Origin: Mangrovimicrobium sp033283385
GTDB taxonomy: Bacteria > Pseudomonadota > Gammaproteobacteria > Pseudomonadales > Halieaceae
Direction of reading: 5' to 3'
Assembly: GCA_033283385.1 (NCBI GenBank)
Contig: JAWMQQ010000001.1
Location: forward strand, 1,984,001 to 2,048,000
Length of the DNA: 64,000 nucleotides
The position numbers and the translations under genes are program-made. The stretch's first letter is position 1. Every line of letters starts with the position of its first letter. Under the pieces are notes generated by a model. It was not told the origin of the DNA and did no database searches. It worked only from the letters and a program-made list of their open reading frames with translations. Below, piece by piece: positions 53,001 through 61,371 of this stretch.

Positions 53001-53307
53001 CATCGTCGTCGGCCTGAACTTCCTTATCGCCCTGGTCTGCATCGTCCGGCTCAACGCCATCGCCCGATCCGTTCGCCATGCGATTCTCCGCCAGTTGCAG
53101 GAGGAGGCGCTGGCCGGCGACCGGCCCAGCGGCGAGTCCTACCTGCCCTCGCCCTCGGAGCGCAGCGACCTGATCAAGCAGCTGGAGGCCCTGCAGATCG
53201 GCGCCTACCTGCGGGTCTGGGACCAGCCGCCGGTGCGCGCCACCCTGATGCTGCTGGGCGGCGCGGCGCTCACCTACGCGGAATATCTCTCGGTACTGGT
53301 ACGCTGA
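50029..53307 (+). CDS. 1092-residue multi-domain membrane protein, function unknown
   Basis: I do not recognise a named family. One hydrophobic helix (about 13-28) is followed by a soluble region up to about residue 615. That region includes VVLLGSDVYDKLLILRALRPE and GAVFVTTDLDAQLLHPSEYNWARG, reminiscent of a type 1 periplasmic-binding (receptor-like) fold. The rest holds about nine transmembrane helices in three groups (about 622-705, 760-815, 860-1000) and a last helix near 1070-1088. Two Cys (PCRGDFAC) in a loop could form a disulfide. If the N-terminus is inside, the large domain is periplasmic, giving a sensor- or transporter-like layout. It converges on the EAL gene. Confidence 0.7.
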   Translation: MSPLNPQGDSRFTLAGFLLLAALGASLWKAAPLDSVRPSSEQAPAATRQLAGVVPARLWQDPLQAVYKHEQAVASGKQVPRYTRTPGSAIADLARAAGSGPAGDLTVLAVPVSPGNYPELEERRRRRRYAVISALGEESFVPLNAETLEVFYLRRDLSGPCLEADGEITATVDEKTWHEAQADCFAVPYEWYEYENATTPGGGGTAGAGRRVLLLWLEEPMFVTEPARQYSDLLHQLLDGIGDRSRLRIAFDLLGPARSDALRNLVNSRADAAPICSLGLAEFNVFSPIATVADAELSSRHEGTPLEMLRQKLQCRDQPANAPEMNLLRSIRSDGDLIDALVTELRDNRDIHTNEQHVVLLSEWDTYFGRSLPRAFRERFCPRGCDDAHFAQYKYLRGIDGLVAGESSAASTQPGKAAPGSSTIEASDLRRPVGNGQFDYLRRLANELHSKDRQWRLDNGHGIGAVVLLGSDVYDKLLILRALRPEFPGAVFVTTDLDAQLLHPSEYNWARGMIVASSFGLRTSSAVPMGTMPFRDSYQTSIYLATRLVFNVGLRRDIGLTPAFTDKVKFPSSHDAQARLYDKLPPMLFEIGRQRFIPLGDGKPHTGSWNTSYPPPHHGAIGGGLLAIALLAVFALHQLRPLSGRLVVLALLFITVFAGLGWAIDTHTRFGEGEPVDIFSGVSSWPAVLLRVLSVLLSAIFIHVVLDSLRRNWLELGNRFFNLPAAKPDEGIGLRALLVSGWQRLRAFIAHPGRPPLARVLPLCMFVVLVVVLRKLMPLPLPLEQKIPLLAGVFLALIVVWWLTMYGYLWRGIRVRPINHLDEHCLAAGTAQAMWREYGAHGQSEQRLMRTTGYVLVYFAFAALLFTLLGAPTAPCRGDFACNLDRATTGISVLFMLGLLFLVVDAARLCICWIDAMRSGQLDWRQTRLDDFEQTLKLPREHARAWITVHLIGERTAAVTRLIYYPVIVILLMLLSRSTYFDNWDFPQALAIVVGLNFLIALVCIVRLNAIARSVRHAILRQLQEEALAGDRPSGESYLPSPSERSDLIKQLEALQIGAYLRVWDQPPVRATLMLLGGAALTYAEYLSVLVR

Positions 53308-53338
53308 AGCCGGGAACTGGCGCGAGGGCCGGCCGGAA

Positions 53339-54919
53339 TCAGCCCCTGCGACTGCGCAGTTCCCGCTTCAGCTGCGCCATGCGCAAGGGCTTGGAATAGA
53401 GCCAGCCCTGGGCGAACTGCACGCCGTACTCGCGCAACTGGTCGCGCTGCACATCGCTCTCCACACCCTCTGCGATCATCTGCAGGCCCAGGCTGCGCGC
53501 CAGTTCGATGATGTGCTGCAGCACCTTGCCGGTCGCGGCGTCCCCGTCGCTGTCGATGCAGTCGACGAAAAACTTGTCGATCTTGAGGTAATCGAGATCG
53601 AAGCTCTCGAGATAGGACAGGCTGGAATAGCCCGTGCCGAAATCGTCGACGGCGACCGGGATACCCTGCTCGCGCAGCTCGTGAATCACGCTGATCGCCT
53701 GATCGGGGCGGGTCAGGCCGCGCTCTGTGACCTCCACCAACAGGTTGCCGTCGCCCGCGCCGCTGGCGGCCTTGAGCCGGCCCAGCCGCTCGACGATCGC
53801 CGGGTCGTGGATGTCCATGGCGGAAACATTGAGGGATACATGAAAGTCCGGAAAATCCTGGAACAGGGAACCACAGTCGCGCTCGATCAACTGGAACAGG
53901 AGTTCGGTGATATCGCGGATCAGCCCCGACTCCTCCGCCGCCGGCATGAAGATCTCCGGGCTGATGATCTCGCCGTTGGGCCGGCGCCAGCGGATCAGCG
54001 CCTCGGCGCCGGTCCAGCGGCCGCTGCGCAGATCGACGATGGGCTGGTAGACGAGGAAGAACTGCCTGTGCCGCACTGCGGAACGGATCGCCTGCGGCAG
54101 GGCCATCTGGTGGCGCGAGAGGAAGATGATCGCCCAGATCAGGATGGCGCCGGCGGCGATGCCCACCGGCAGCAGGTAGCCGAACAACTCCCGCGTGCGC
54201 TTGTCCAGGTCCGCCTGCGGCACAGCCGCCAGTGCCACGGCATCCAGCGTTCCAGAGCGCACCAGGGCGACGATAAAGCCCCCGCGCTGGAACGCCAGGG
54301 TTTCACCAGCCGCCGGCATGCTGGTAAACCAGGATGGGTCGATCCTGCCGTTTTCCAGGATTACCGTCGGGCTGCTGGCAGCGGCCACGGCGAGCGTGAC
54401 TTTCGCCCCGCGGGAGACGGTTTCCAGCAGCGCATCCCCCTGGATCAGGGCGGCGATGTGGTTCTTCTGCAGCACGGTGAATTCGAGATCGCCCAGCCGC
54501 GGGATGTAGACGTCGGTACGGATCTTCACCGTCGGGTCCAGCTTGCCGGCGTAGTCCACCTTCCCCAGTTCGAACACCCGGTCCTGGATATTCAGCGAAG
54601 AGCACAACAGCTGGTCACCCTGCACATAACCCAGCGCCTTGATCTCGCGGGACTCCAGCGCGGCGTACTCCATCTGGTTGATGTTTTCCCGGTCACAGGG
54701 CTGGCCGACGATCATCGGCGACAGGTGTTTTTCGAGATCCATGAACAACTGGAAGGTCGTCGACGACTTTTCCAGCGCCTCGGCGGCATAGCCGGTAGCA
54801 CGCGTTTTCTCGGACTCTATCCCCTGCTGCTTGGCCAGCAGCAACACGATGGCGATGGGTGCCGCGATGCCGATCACCGCGATCAAGAGCGCCAGCAGTA
54901 ACGGGTTGATGCGAACCAT
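53339..54919 (-). CDS. CSS-motif cyclic-di-GMP phosphodiesterase (EAL domain)
   Basis: The 526-residue membrane protein has TM1 (about 6-28), a periplasmic domain with the CSS motif (LLCSSLN near residue 105), TM2 (about 245-268) and a cytoplasmic EAL domain (about 275-520). Active-site motifs are intact: GAEALIRWRRPNGEIISP, SLNVSAMDI, VEVTERGL, VDDFGTGYSSLSYL, KIDKFFVDCI and AEGVESDVQ. This suggests an active c-di-GMP phosphodiesterase. In known CSS proteins the periplasmic disulfide state controls activity. C-di-GMP lowering may affect exopolysaccharide or motility. Confidence 0.93.
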   Translation of the reverse strand: MVRINPLLLALLIAVIGIAAPIAIVLLLAKQQGIESEKTRATGYAAEALEKSSTTFQLFMDLEKHLSPMIVGQPCDRENINQMEYAALESREIKALGYVQGDQLLCSSLNIQDRVFELGKVDYAGKLDPTVKIRTDVYIPRLGDLEFTVLQKNHIAALIQGDALLETVSRGAKVTLAVAAASSPTVILENGRIDPSWFTSMPAAGETLAFQRGGFIVALVRSGTLDAVALAAVPQADLDKRTRELFGYLLPVGIAAGAILIWAIIFLSRHQMALPQAIRSAVRHRQFFLVYQPIVDLRSGRWTGAEALIRWRRPNGEIISPEIFMPAAEESGLIRDITELLFQLIERDCGSLFQDFPDFHVSLNVSAMDIHDPAIVERLGRLKAASGAGDGNLLVEVTERGLTRPDQAISVIHELREQGIPVAVDDFGTGYSSLSYLESFDLDYLKIDKFFVDCIDSDGDAATGKVLQHIIELARSLGLQMIAEGVESDVQRDQLREYGVQFAQGWLYSKPLRMAQLKRELRSRRG

Positions 54920-54991
54920 GTGCGAACCTTGCGCCTCGGGCGTGTATGCGTATCATGCGGCCATGCTCACCTGCCACCGGGTACGCTGTCG

Positions 54992-56194
54992 ATGACAATA
55001 ATGTACTACAAGTTACGCGCGCTGCTGGTGACCTGGCTATTGCGCCTGCTCCCGCGTAAATCACCGCTGGTGTTGCAGGGCCCCGGCTCGGCGCGCCAAC
55101 TCGCTGCGCAGGTCGGCACGCTGGGTTTCTCGCGGGTGCTGCTGGTCTCCGACAGCCACCTGGTAGCGAGCGGCCTGCTCGGTCCCATCCGCGCCGCGCT
55201 GGAGGAAAGCGGCGTCGGCCATGTGCTCTACGATGGCGTGCTGCCCGACCCGGACTTCGGCCAGGTGCAAAGCGGCCTGCAGATGCTGCAGGGCAGTGGC
55301 TGCGAGGCGGTTTTCGCCGTCGGCGGCGGCTCGGTGCTGGACGCCGCGAAGATGATCGCACTGCTGTACAACAATCCCGGAGAGCTCCGGGATTTTGACG
55401 GGGTGCAGAAAGCGCGCCGGCCGGGCCTGCCGCTGTTCGCCGTGCCCACCACCGCCGGCACGGGCTCCGAGATCACTCTCGCGGCGGTGATCACCGACAC
55501 GCAGTCGGGCCGCAAGGTGCCGGTGGTCGACAGCCGCCTGATTCCCGATTACGTGGCGCTGGACGCCAGCCTCATGCGCAGCATGCCACCCGGGGTTACC
55601 GCCGCCACCGGGATGGACGCCCTCGCCCACGCCGTGGAGTCCTACGTCTCCCGCGCCTCCACGCCCGCGAGCCGGCGCCTGTCCCAGGCGGCGGTCCGGT
55701 TGATCTTCGGCAACCTGCTGCGCGCCTGGCGCGACGGCGAGGACCTGGAGGCGCGCGGCGCCATGGCCGCGGCGGCCTTCTATGCCGGCGCCGCCTTCAG
55801 CCAGGCCTCACTGGGCTACGCCCACGGCATCGGCCACCAGATCGGCCACACCTGCCACCTGCCCCACGGCATCGCCAATGCGCTGGTACTGCCGGAAGTC
55901 CTGGCCGCCTACGGACCCTGCGCCCACCCGCGGCTGGCGGAACTCGCGCAACTGCTGGATACCGGCGCCGCCAACGAGGACGCCGCCACGCTGGCGCGGC
56001 GCTTTGTCGAATCCGTCGCCGGCCTGCGCGAAGCGCTCGGCCTGCCGCTGCAGGCCAGGGGATTGCGCGAGGCGGATATCGCCGGGATCGTCGCCGCCGC
56101 GCAGTCGGAGACCGGAAATCTCTATCCCGTGCCACGCTATCTTTCGGCCGGCGAGCTGGACGCGATCGTCCGCGGCTTGCTTCCGGTGAGTTGA
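54992..56194 (+). CDS. iron-containing alcohol dehydrogenase
   Basis: The protein (400 residues from the ATG at 54992) is a group III, Fe-type alcohol dehydrogenase. The NAD-binding loop is FAVGGGSVLDAAKMIALLYN, followed by PTTAGTGSEIT. Metal ligands are found in GMDALAHAVESYVS and GYAHGIGHQIGHTCHLPHGIANALVLP. The N-terminus contains a short basic amphipathic stretch (YYKLRALLVTWLLRLLPRK). The frame is open further upstream but into the EAL promoter region. Substrate unknown; long-chain or small alcohols are possible. Confidence 0.9.
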   Translation: MTIMYYKLRALLVTWLLRLLPRKSPLVLQGPGSARQLAAQVGTLGFSRVLLVSDSHLVASGLLGPIRAALEESGVGHVLYDGVLPDPDFGQVQSGLQMLQGSGCEAVFAVGGGSVLDAAKMIALLYNNPGELRDFDGVQKARRPGLPLFAVPTTAGTGSEITLAAVITDTQSGRKVPVVDSRLIPDYVALDASLMRSMPPGVTAATGMDALAHAVESYVSRASTPASRRLSQAAVRLIFGNLLRAWRDGEDLEARGAMAAAAFYAGAAFSQASLGYAHGIGHQIGHTCHLPHGIANALVLPEVLAAYGPCAHPRLAELAQLLDTGAANEDAATLARRFVESVAGLREALGLPLQARGLREADIAGIVAAAQSETGNLYPVPRYLSAGELDAIVRGLLPVS

Positions 56195-56238
56195 GTCTTC
56201 TATTCTGCCGCTATCGCCCGCCTGAACAAGGAACCCCA

Positions 56239-56655
56239 ATGTCCAAGCAGTTCAACGCCGTCAGCTTTCTCGGGCGCCTGGTTTTCGCCCTCGCCCTGGT
56301 ACTCGGTACCTACAATCCCACGGATTACTCCTACTTCAGCTGGATCCTGTCCGAGACCACTCGCTTCGGCCCGGTACCCGCGCTGGTCGGGGTGATCCTG
56401 CTGATTGCATGGATCGTCTACCTGCGCGCCACCTTCCTCTCGCTGGGCTGGCTGGGCATTATCCTCGGCGCCGCACTGTTCGGCTGCGTGGTCTGGCTGC
56501 TGGTGGATATCGGCTGGCTGGCGCTGGATTCCGGCCAGGCCATCACCTGGGTGGCACTGCTACTGATCGCGCTGATTCTCGCAGTGGGCATGTCCTGGTC
56601 GCACATACGCCGGCGCCTGAGCGGGCAGCAGGACGTGGACGATGTCGAGGACTGA
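56239..56655 (+). CDS. DUF6524-type small membrane protein
   Basis: A 138-residue protein from the ATG at 56239, which has AAGGAACC upstream. Four transmembrane helices are visible. The N-terminal LVFALALVLGTYNPTDYSYFSWI pattern matches the DUF6524 family as I remember it. Function unknown. It follows the alcohol dehydrogenase gene by 44 nt in the same direction. Confidence 0.7.
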   Translation: MSKQFNAVSFLGRLVFALALVLGTYNPTDYSYFSWILSETTRFGPVPALVGVILLIAWIVYLRATFLSLGWLGIILGAALFGCVVWLLVDIGWLALDSGQAITWVALLLIALILAVGMSWSHIRRRLSGQQDVDDVED

Positions 56656-56740
56656 GCTTGCTCGGCGATTGCCGGACTAGCCATTTCAGTTAGGGTTTTG
56701 CGGAAACTGGAGCGGAGCTGCCAGCTGGGAAACGGGCGCG

Positions 56741-58765
56741 TCAGGAGGACTTTTCGGGGAACAGTTCCTTGACGTTGGAAGCGAGCGCGGGAGCGTGGGG
56801 TTGGGTGCCGAGGGTGGCCTGGCGATTCCAGATGTGGTCGTGGCGCACCTCGTGTTCGCTGAAGCCGCTGACCGCCTTGCGCAGCACCGAGGTAATCCCG
56901 TCGCAATCCAGCGCGTCGCAGTAGTGCATCAGCTCCGAGACGTAGCTGTGGATCTGGCCGTAGGAGAGGCACTCCTCCTCGGCGCGCATGATCATCGGGT
57001 GGCCGGTGCCGGCGACGTTGCTGCCCAGCAGCAGTTCCTCGTACAGCTTCTCGCCGGGGCGCAGGCCGATGAACTCGATGTCGATGTGCTCGCCGACGTG
57101 GCTGTCGTGGTCGGTCTCGTAGCCACTCAGGCGGATCATGCGCCGCGCCAGGTCGACGATGCGTACCGGCTCGCCCATGTCCAGCACGAACACGTCGCCG
57201 CCGGTACCCATTGCGCTGGCCTGCAGCACCAGCTGCGCGGCTTCCTTGATGCTCATGAAATAGCGCGTGACTTCCGGGTGAGTGACGGTCACCGGACCGC
57301 CGTTCTCGATCTGTTCGCGGAACAATGGCACCACGGAACCGGATGAGCCCAGCACGTTGCCGAAGCGCACCATGCAAAAGCGGGTCTTGGTCTCGCGCTG
57401 GGCAAGGCCCTGCAGGATCATCTCGGCGAAGCGCTTGGAAGCGCCCATGATATTGGTGGGGCGTACGGCCTTGTCGGTAGACACCAGCACGAAGGTGTCG
57501 ACGCCGGCCTTGCGCGCCGCCTGCGCCGCGTACCAGGTGCCGAAGACGTTGTTGGCGACACCCTCCGCGACGTTGTACTCGACCATGGGAACGTGCTTGT
57601 AGGCGGCGGCGTGATACACCGTGTCCACCTTGAAGGTGCGGAACACGCTCTCCAGGCGCCGGCCGTCCTGCACCGAGCCGAGTAGCGCGACCATGTCGAA
57701 CTCGATGTCCGCCGCGGCCATGATGTCGCGCAGTTCGCGCTCGACGTTGTACAGCGCGTATTCGCAGTTATCCAGCAGGATCAGCTCGCGCGGGCCGGAG
57801 AGCATGATCTGCCGGCACAGCTCGGAACCGATGGAGCCACCGGCGCCGGTGACCATGACCACCTTGTCTGTGATGCAGCGATCGATCAGCTCCGGGTGCG
57901 GCGGCACCGGGTCGCGGCCCAGCAGGTCGTCGAGGTCGATATCCTGGATCTGGTTGACGCTGGCCTCGCCGGTCACCAGTTCCGTGATGCGCGGCACTGT
58001 GCGCACGTAGACCGGCAGGCCGACCAGGGAGTTGATGATTTCCTTGCGCCGCTCCGGCGAGGCGGACGGGATTGCCAGCAGCACCTGGGTGATGTCGTGC
58101 TGGGCGATGAGCTGTTCGATCTCGCCGGGCGGTACGACCTGCAGGCCGTTGATTACCGAGTGGTGCAGCCTGGCGTCGTCGTCGACGAAGGCGACGGCCC
58201 GGTACTGGTCGCCGTGGTTCAGCGCGGTCAGCAACTGCCGGCCGGACTCGCCGGCGCCGTAGATCAGCACGTTCTCCGACAGCGAGCGCAGCTTGGCCTG
58301 GTAATAGGCGCGCACGGACAGGCGCATGCCGCCGATTCCCAGCATGGCCAGGCCCCAGTAGATGAACGGCATGGACCGCGGCACCTGGGCCTGGGTGAAG
58401 AAGATGGTCGCGCCGAGTATCAGCGTGGAGTAACTGACCGCGGTGATAACCGCCCAGATCGCCTGCTGACCCATGAAACGGATGACCGCTCGGTACAGGC
58501 CCAGGCGCAGGAAGATGAATGCACTGACCACCACGGTGAAAGCGGCGCAGAATATTTCGACGGGACCGAAGGGGAAATCGAGACTGCCCCAGCGAAAGGC
58601 CACAGCTGCCCAGATGGCCAGGCTGACAAAGCACATGTCGATGGCCAGCAGGCAGGCCTGCTTGATATTGCGGGGGAGTTCAATGAGCTTTTCCAGACCA
58701 TCCCGCAGGCCTCCGACAATTCCGGAGACCGAGCGCGACACAACGCGGCCACAAAAGTTCAGCAA
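56741..58765 (-). CDS. membrane UDP-sugar 4,6-dehydratase, WbpM/CapD/PglF type
   Basis: The 674-residue protein has four N-terminal transmembrane helices (about 33-145). A first nucleotide-binding fold (IYGAGESGRQLL near 170) and a second catalytic SDR fold (VMVTGAGGSIGSELCRQIM near 303) follow. The active-site region is LVSTDKAVRPTNIMGASKR, with the Met-x3-Lys that replaces Tyr-x3-Lys in this family. It should convert UDP-GlcNAc to the 4-keto-6-deoxy sugar used for QuiNAc/FucNAc-type residues of O-antigen. It is the last gene of the WbpV-WbpL-WbpM-like set. Confidence 0.93.
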   Translation of the reverse strand: MLNFCGRVVSRSVSGIVGGLRDGLEKLIELPRNIKQACLLAIDMCFVSLAIWAAVAFRWGSLDFPFGPVEIFCAAFTVVVSAFIFLRLGLYRAVIRFMGQQAIWAVITAVSYSTLILGATIFFTQAQVPRSMPFIYWGLAMLGIGGMRLSVRAYYQAKLRSLSENVLIYGAGESGRQLLTALNHGDQYRAVAFVDDDARLHHSVINGLQVVPPGEIEQLIAQHDITQVLLAIPSASPERRKEIINSLVGLPVYVRTVPRITELVTGEASVNQIQDIDLDDLLGRDPVPPHPELIDRCITDKVVMVTGAGGSIGSELCRQIMLSGPRELILLDNCEYALYNVERELRDIMAAADIEFDMVALLGSVQDGRRLESVFRTFKVDTVYHAAAYKHVPMVEYNVAEGVANNVFGTWYAAQAARKAGVDTFVLVSTDKAVRPTNIMGASKRFAEMILQGLAQRETKTRFCMVRFGNVLGSSGSVVPLFREQIENGGPVTVTHPEVTRYFMSIKEAAQLVLQASAMGTGGDVFVLDMGEPVRIVDLARRMIRLSGYETDHDSHVGEHIDIEFIGLRPGEKLYEELLLGSNVAGTGHPMIMRAEEECLSYGQIHSYVSELMHYCDALDCDGITSVLRKAVSGFSEHEVRHDHIWNRQATLGTQPHAPALASNVKELFPEKSS

Positions 58766-58853
58766 GCCCCTTCCTCACTCTTTTGGTCTGTTTCTGGTCT
58801 GATTCACACGGTCGCTGAATTGTAGGTTTTTGTGCCGCGACCGTCAGATGATA

Positions 58854-59864
58854 CTAGCCCACTTTCAATGCTTTAGCCATGCCAAGTTGAAGTGGAATGT
58901 ATGCCAAAATTACCATTGCCAGGGCGTATTGCGGGAGTATCGCGGCGGCTGCCGCCAGCGGAATCAGCCAGAACGCATGCAGGGCGAACAGTATCAGCAG
59001 GACGGGCCTGTGGCCGCCGAACACCCGGGACAGGCGCTGGTACGCGTGCAGGCGATGGGGCTGCGCGAAAGACTGGCCGGTCGCGATGCGCCAGAGCAGG
59101 GTCACGCTGGTATCGGTGATGAACGCCGCCAGCAGGATCAGCCAGCAGGCCAGCGGCAGGTCGCCCTCCCACGCCCCCAGCAGGGCCAGCGACCCGAGCA
59201 GGAAGCCGGTGGGAATGCTGCCCGCATCGCCCATGAACATCCGCGCAGGAGGCCAGTTCCACAGCAGGAAGCCGGCGTGGGCCGCGCCGAGCAGGAAGCA
59301 GAACAACGCGTATTCCGGGGATCCGCCGGTCAGCACGACCAGCCCGCCAGCGGTCGCTGTCGCCAGGACGCACTGGCTGGCGGCGATACCGTCGATGCCG
59401 TCCATGAAATTGTAGAGATTGGTGAACCACAGCAGCGCCATGATCGCCACGATCGCCAGCCAAGCGGGGATACCCGGACCCAGCGCGCGATACAGCCAGG
59501 CCACGGCCACGACACAGCACAGCCAGTAGCAGGCGAACCGCGCGCCGGCCGGCAGGTCGTGGTGGTCGTCCAGTACACCGACCACCAGCAACAGCGCGGC
59601 CATGCCCAGCAGCGCGGGATAGACCAGCGGCCAGTGCACACCGGTGATGCCCGCAGCCAGCACCGTCACGGCCAGCGCGCAAAGGGCGGGAATTCCGCCG
59701 CCGTGGGGCGTCGGCAGGCTGTGCGAGCTGCGCTCGTTGGGCTGCGCCAGTATCTGCCAGCGCCGGGCCAGCTGCAGGTAGGCACCGCAGGCCAGCGCGG
59801 AGAGCAACAGGCACACTGCGATCCAGGAGATTGCGATCCAGGAGATTGCGATCCAGGGGATCAC
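58854..59864 (-). CDS. undecaprenyl-phosphate sugar-1-phosphate transferase, WbpL/WecA type
   Basis: The protein (336 residues from the GTG at 59864) belongs to the polyprenyl-phosphate N-acetylhexosamine-1-phosphate transferases, which start O-antigen synthesis on undecaprenyl phosphate. About ten helices are present. Motifs include RSSHSLPTPHGGGIP, LDDHHDLPAG, LYNFMDGIDGIAASQ, FMGDAGSIPTGF and a HRLHAYQRL loop. The GTG gives a GTGA overlap with the epimerase stop. Longer upstream frames run inside the epimerase gene and are spurious. Residues 2-16 are encoded by a tandem repeat. Confidence 0.92.
   Translation of the reverse strand: MIPWIAISWIAISWIAVCLLLSALACGAYLQLARRWQILAQPNERSSHSLPTPHGGGIPALCALAVTVLAAGITGVHWPLVYPALLGMAALLLVVGVLDDHHDLPAGARFACYWLCCVVAVAWLYRALGPGIPAWLAIVAIMALLWFTNLYNFMDGIDGIAASQCVLATATAGGLVVLTGGSPEYALFCFLLGAAHAGFLLWNWPPARMFMGDAGSIPTGFLLGSLALLGAWEGDLPLACWLILLAAFITDTSVTLLWRIATGQSFAQPHRLHAYQRLSRVFGGHRPVLLILFALHAFWLIPLAAAAAILPQYALAMVILAYIPLQLGMAKALKVG
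59817..59861. repeat. three 15-nt tandem repeats at the start of the WbpL-like gene
   Basis: The unit TGCGATCCAGGAGAT occurs exactly twice (59817-59831, 59832-59846) and once with one mismatch (59847-59861). In the minus-strand gene it encodes the repeated segment WIAIS at the start of the first transmembrane helix, just after the GTG start codon. The unit is a multiple of three, so copy-number change would lengthen or shorten the helix without a frameshift. Confidence 0.9.
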
Positions 59865-60790
59865 GCCGCGCCCTCCACCGGTGGTGCAAACACATCCTCC
59901 AGGCGCTGTCGCGGCCGCCAGCTCGTTTCGCTGCAGACCCGGGCATTGCTGTACAACTCGGTGCCGAAGAGTTTCTCCCAGGTGGAGCCCGTGCCGCCCG
60001 CGCGCAGGTCCAGCAGGGCCGCTCCCGCGCGCCAGGCTGGACGCGGCAACCAGGCCGCAGCGGGGCCGCGACCCCGGGCCGCCCGCAGGCAGTCGTAAAT
60101 GCGTCGCGTGCTGTAGGATTGCCCGTCGGTGGCGATCCAGGTGCGCACCCCCGCCGCAGCGTCGCCGGCCACGCAGAGCAGCAGGCGGGCGAGATCGGCG
60201 CTGGATATCATCGAGCGCGCTCCCTGTTCCGGCGGGCGCGGCATACCGCGCTGGGCGGCGCGCGCCAGCACGGCGAGATTCCCCGACGCGCCGGGGCCGT
60301 AAACAAGCGCAGGACGAATAATGGTCACCGCCATCGGCCCGTCCGCGAAGGACTCGCGCAACGTCTCCTCCGCGCGCCACTTGGACAGCCCGTAGGCATC
60401 CGTGGGCGGGGTGCACTCGGCCTCGTCCCGAGGCCGGGTCGATGTCGACGGGCCCATCGCCTTGACGCTGCTGAGGAAGACGAAATGCCCCACGCCGGCA
60501 TCGCGCGCCGCCTGCGCCAGCGTTACAACCGCGCGGAAATTGATTCGCTCGTGCATTTCCGGCGGCGCCTGGCGGTGCGCGATACCCGCAAGGTGGAATA
60601 ACGTATCGATGCCCTGCAGTGAGCCGGGATCGATGCGCGGATCGGAAAAATCAACGGCGCGGGTGGGTGTGCCATCCGGCAGGTCGGCGCCGCGGTGGCT
60701 CCAGGCCTCGAAGGCCTGCCCCGCCCCGGCCAGACGGGCGCACAGCTCCTGGCCGATAAACCCGGTGGCCCCGGTCACCAGGCATTTCAC
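59861..60790 (-). CDS. NAD-dependent nucleotide-sugar epimerase/dehydratase, WbpV-like
   Basis: The protein (309 residues from the GTG at 60790) is an extended SDR enzyme. CLVTGATGFIGQELC is the NAD loop, DTLFHLAGIAHRQ and FVFLSSVKAMG follow, and the catalytic YGLSKWRAEE carries Tyr-x3-Lys. RPALVYGPG is also typical. In the Pseudomonas WbpV/WbpK group the product is a UDP-QuiNAc or UDP-FucNAc-type 4-keto reductase that works after WbpM; that role fits here. A GTG at 60829 would add 13 residues. I prefer 60790 because it begins at the first strand, though neither has a good ribosome-binding site. Confidence 0.88.
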   Translation of the reverse strand: MKCLVTGATGFIGQELCARLAGAGQAFEAWSHRGADLPDGTPTRAVDFSDPRIDPGSLQGIDTLFHLAGIAHRQAPPEMHERINFRAVVTLAQAARDAGVGHFVFLSSVKAMGPSTSTRPRDEAECTPPTDAYGLSKWRAEETLRESFADGPMAVTIIRPALVYGPGASGNLAVLARAAQRGMPRPPEQGARSMISSADLARLLLCVAGDAAAGVRTWIATDGQSYSTRRIYDCLRAARGRGPAAAWLPRPAWRAGAALLDLRAGGTGSTWEKLFGTELYSNARVCSETSWRPRQRLEDVFAPPVEGAA

Positions 60791-60849
60791 GAGTGGAGAT
60801 TGATAGATGGGGGCAACATAAGCCCCCACATGATACGGATGCGCCGGGC

Positions 60850-61245
60850 TTATTCCAGCTTTATCCGCGGCCGGTTCTTCTCCACTGTGGCGCTGCCGAT
60901 TCCCTTGACCTCGGACAGCTGGTCGACCGTGGTGAAAGGCCCGAACTGCTCGCGGTAGCGGACGATGTCCTCCGCCCGGCTGAGCCCGACCCCGTTGAGG
61001 GCCGCGGCCAGCGTTACCGCATCGGCCTTGTTGATGTTCACCGTGCTCATCGTCTGCTCGGCGGCGGGTTGCCCAGCGTACGACGGCGTGCCGGCCAGGC
61101 TGAACAGCAGCGCGGCAGCGATGGCGAGGAGCCGCAGCGGATGTGCCGGCCGCGCCGGCGAGGCGCCCTCGATACGAGTGCGTGGTGACAAGCTATTGCG
61201 TGCTGACAAGCTATTGCGTGCTGACAAGCTATTGCGTGGTTTCAT
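60850..61245 (-). CDS. ComEA-like helix-hairpin-helix protein with N-terminal repeats
   Basis: The 131-residue protein ends in a ComEA-type HhH domain (about 65-130): VNINKADAVTLAAALNGVGLSRAEDIV with FTTVDQLSEVKGIGSATVEKN. Such proteins bind DNA during natural uptake. A membrane or signal segment lies at about 37-57 (LRLLAIAAALLFSLAGTPSYA). Before it are three copies of NSLSAR/NSLSPR, encoded by an 18-nt tandem repeat. Small ComEA-like proteins also lie beside wbpM in Pseudomonas. Confidence 0.88.
   Translation of the reverse strand: MKPRNSLSARNSLSARNSLSPRTRIEGASPARPAHPLRLLAIAAALLFSLAGTPSYAGQPAAEQTMSTVNINKADAVTLAAALNGVGLSRAEDIVRYREQFGPFTTVDQLSEVKGIGSATVEKNRPRIKLE
61187..61240. repeat. three 18-nt tandem repeats at the start of the ComEA-like gene
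   Basis: The unit GACAAGCTATTGCGTGCT occurs twice exactly (61187-61204, 61205-61222) and once with one change (61223-61240). Read on the minus strand it encodes a six-residue repeat, NSLSAR, in front of the signal/membrane segment. Confidence 0.93.
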
Positions 61246-61371
61246 ATGGTGATCTCCCTGATCAGACAGCCGCGTCCATGCGGCGGGCGTTTGCCGGGAG
61301 TCAGTGTAGCAGTGAGCGCGTGGGGATTCCCCCGGCTGCCCCTATCTGATGTAACGCGCCCCGAAGGGATG

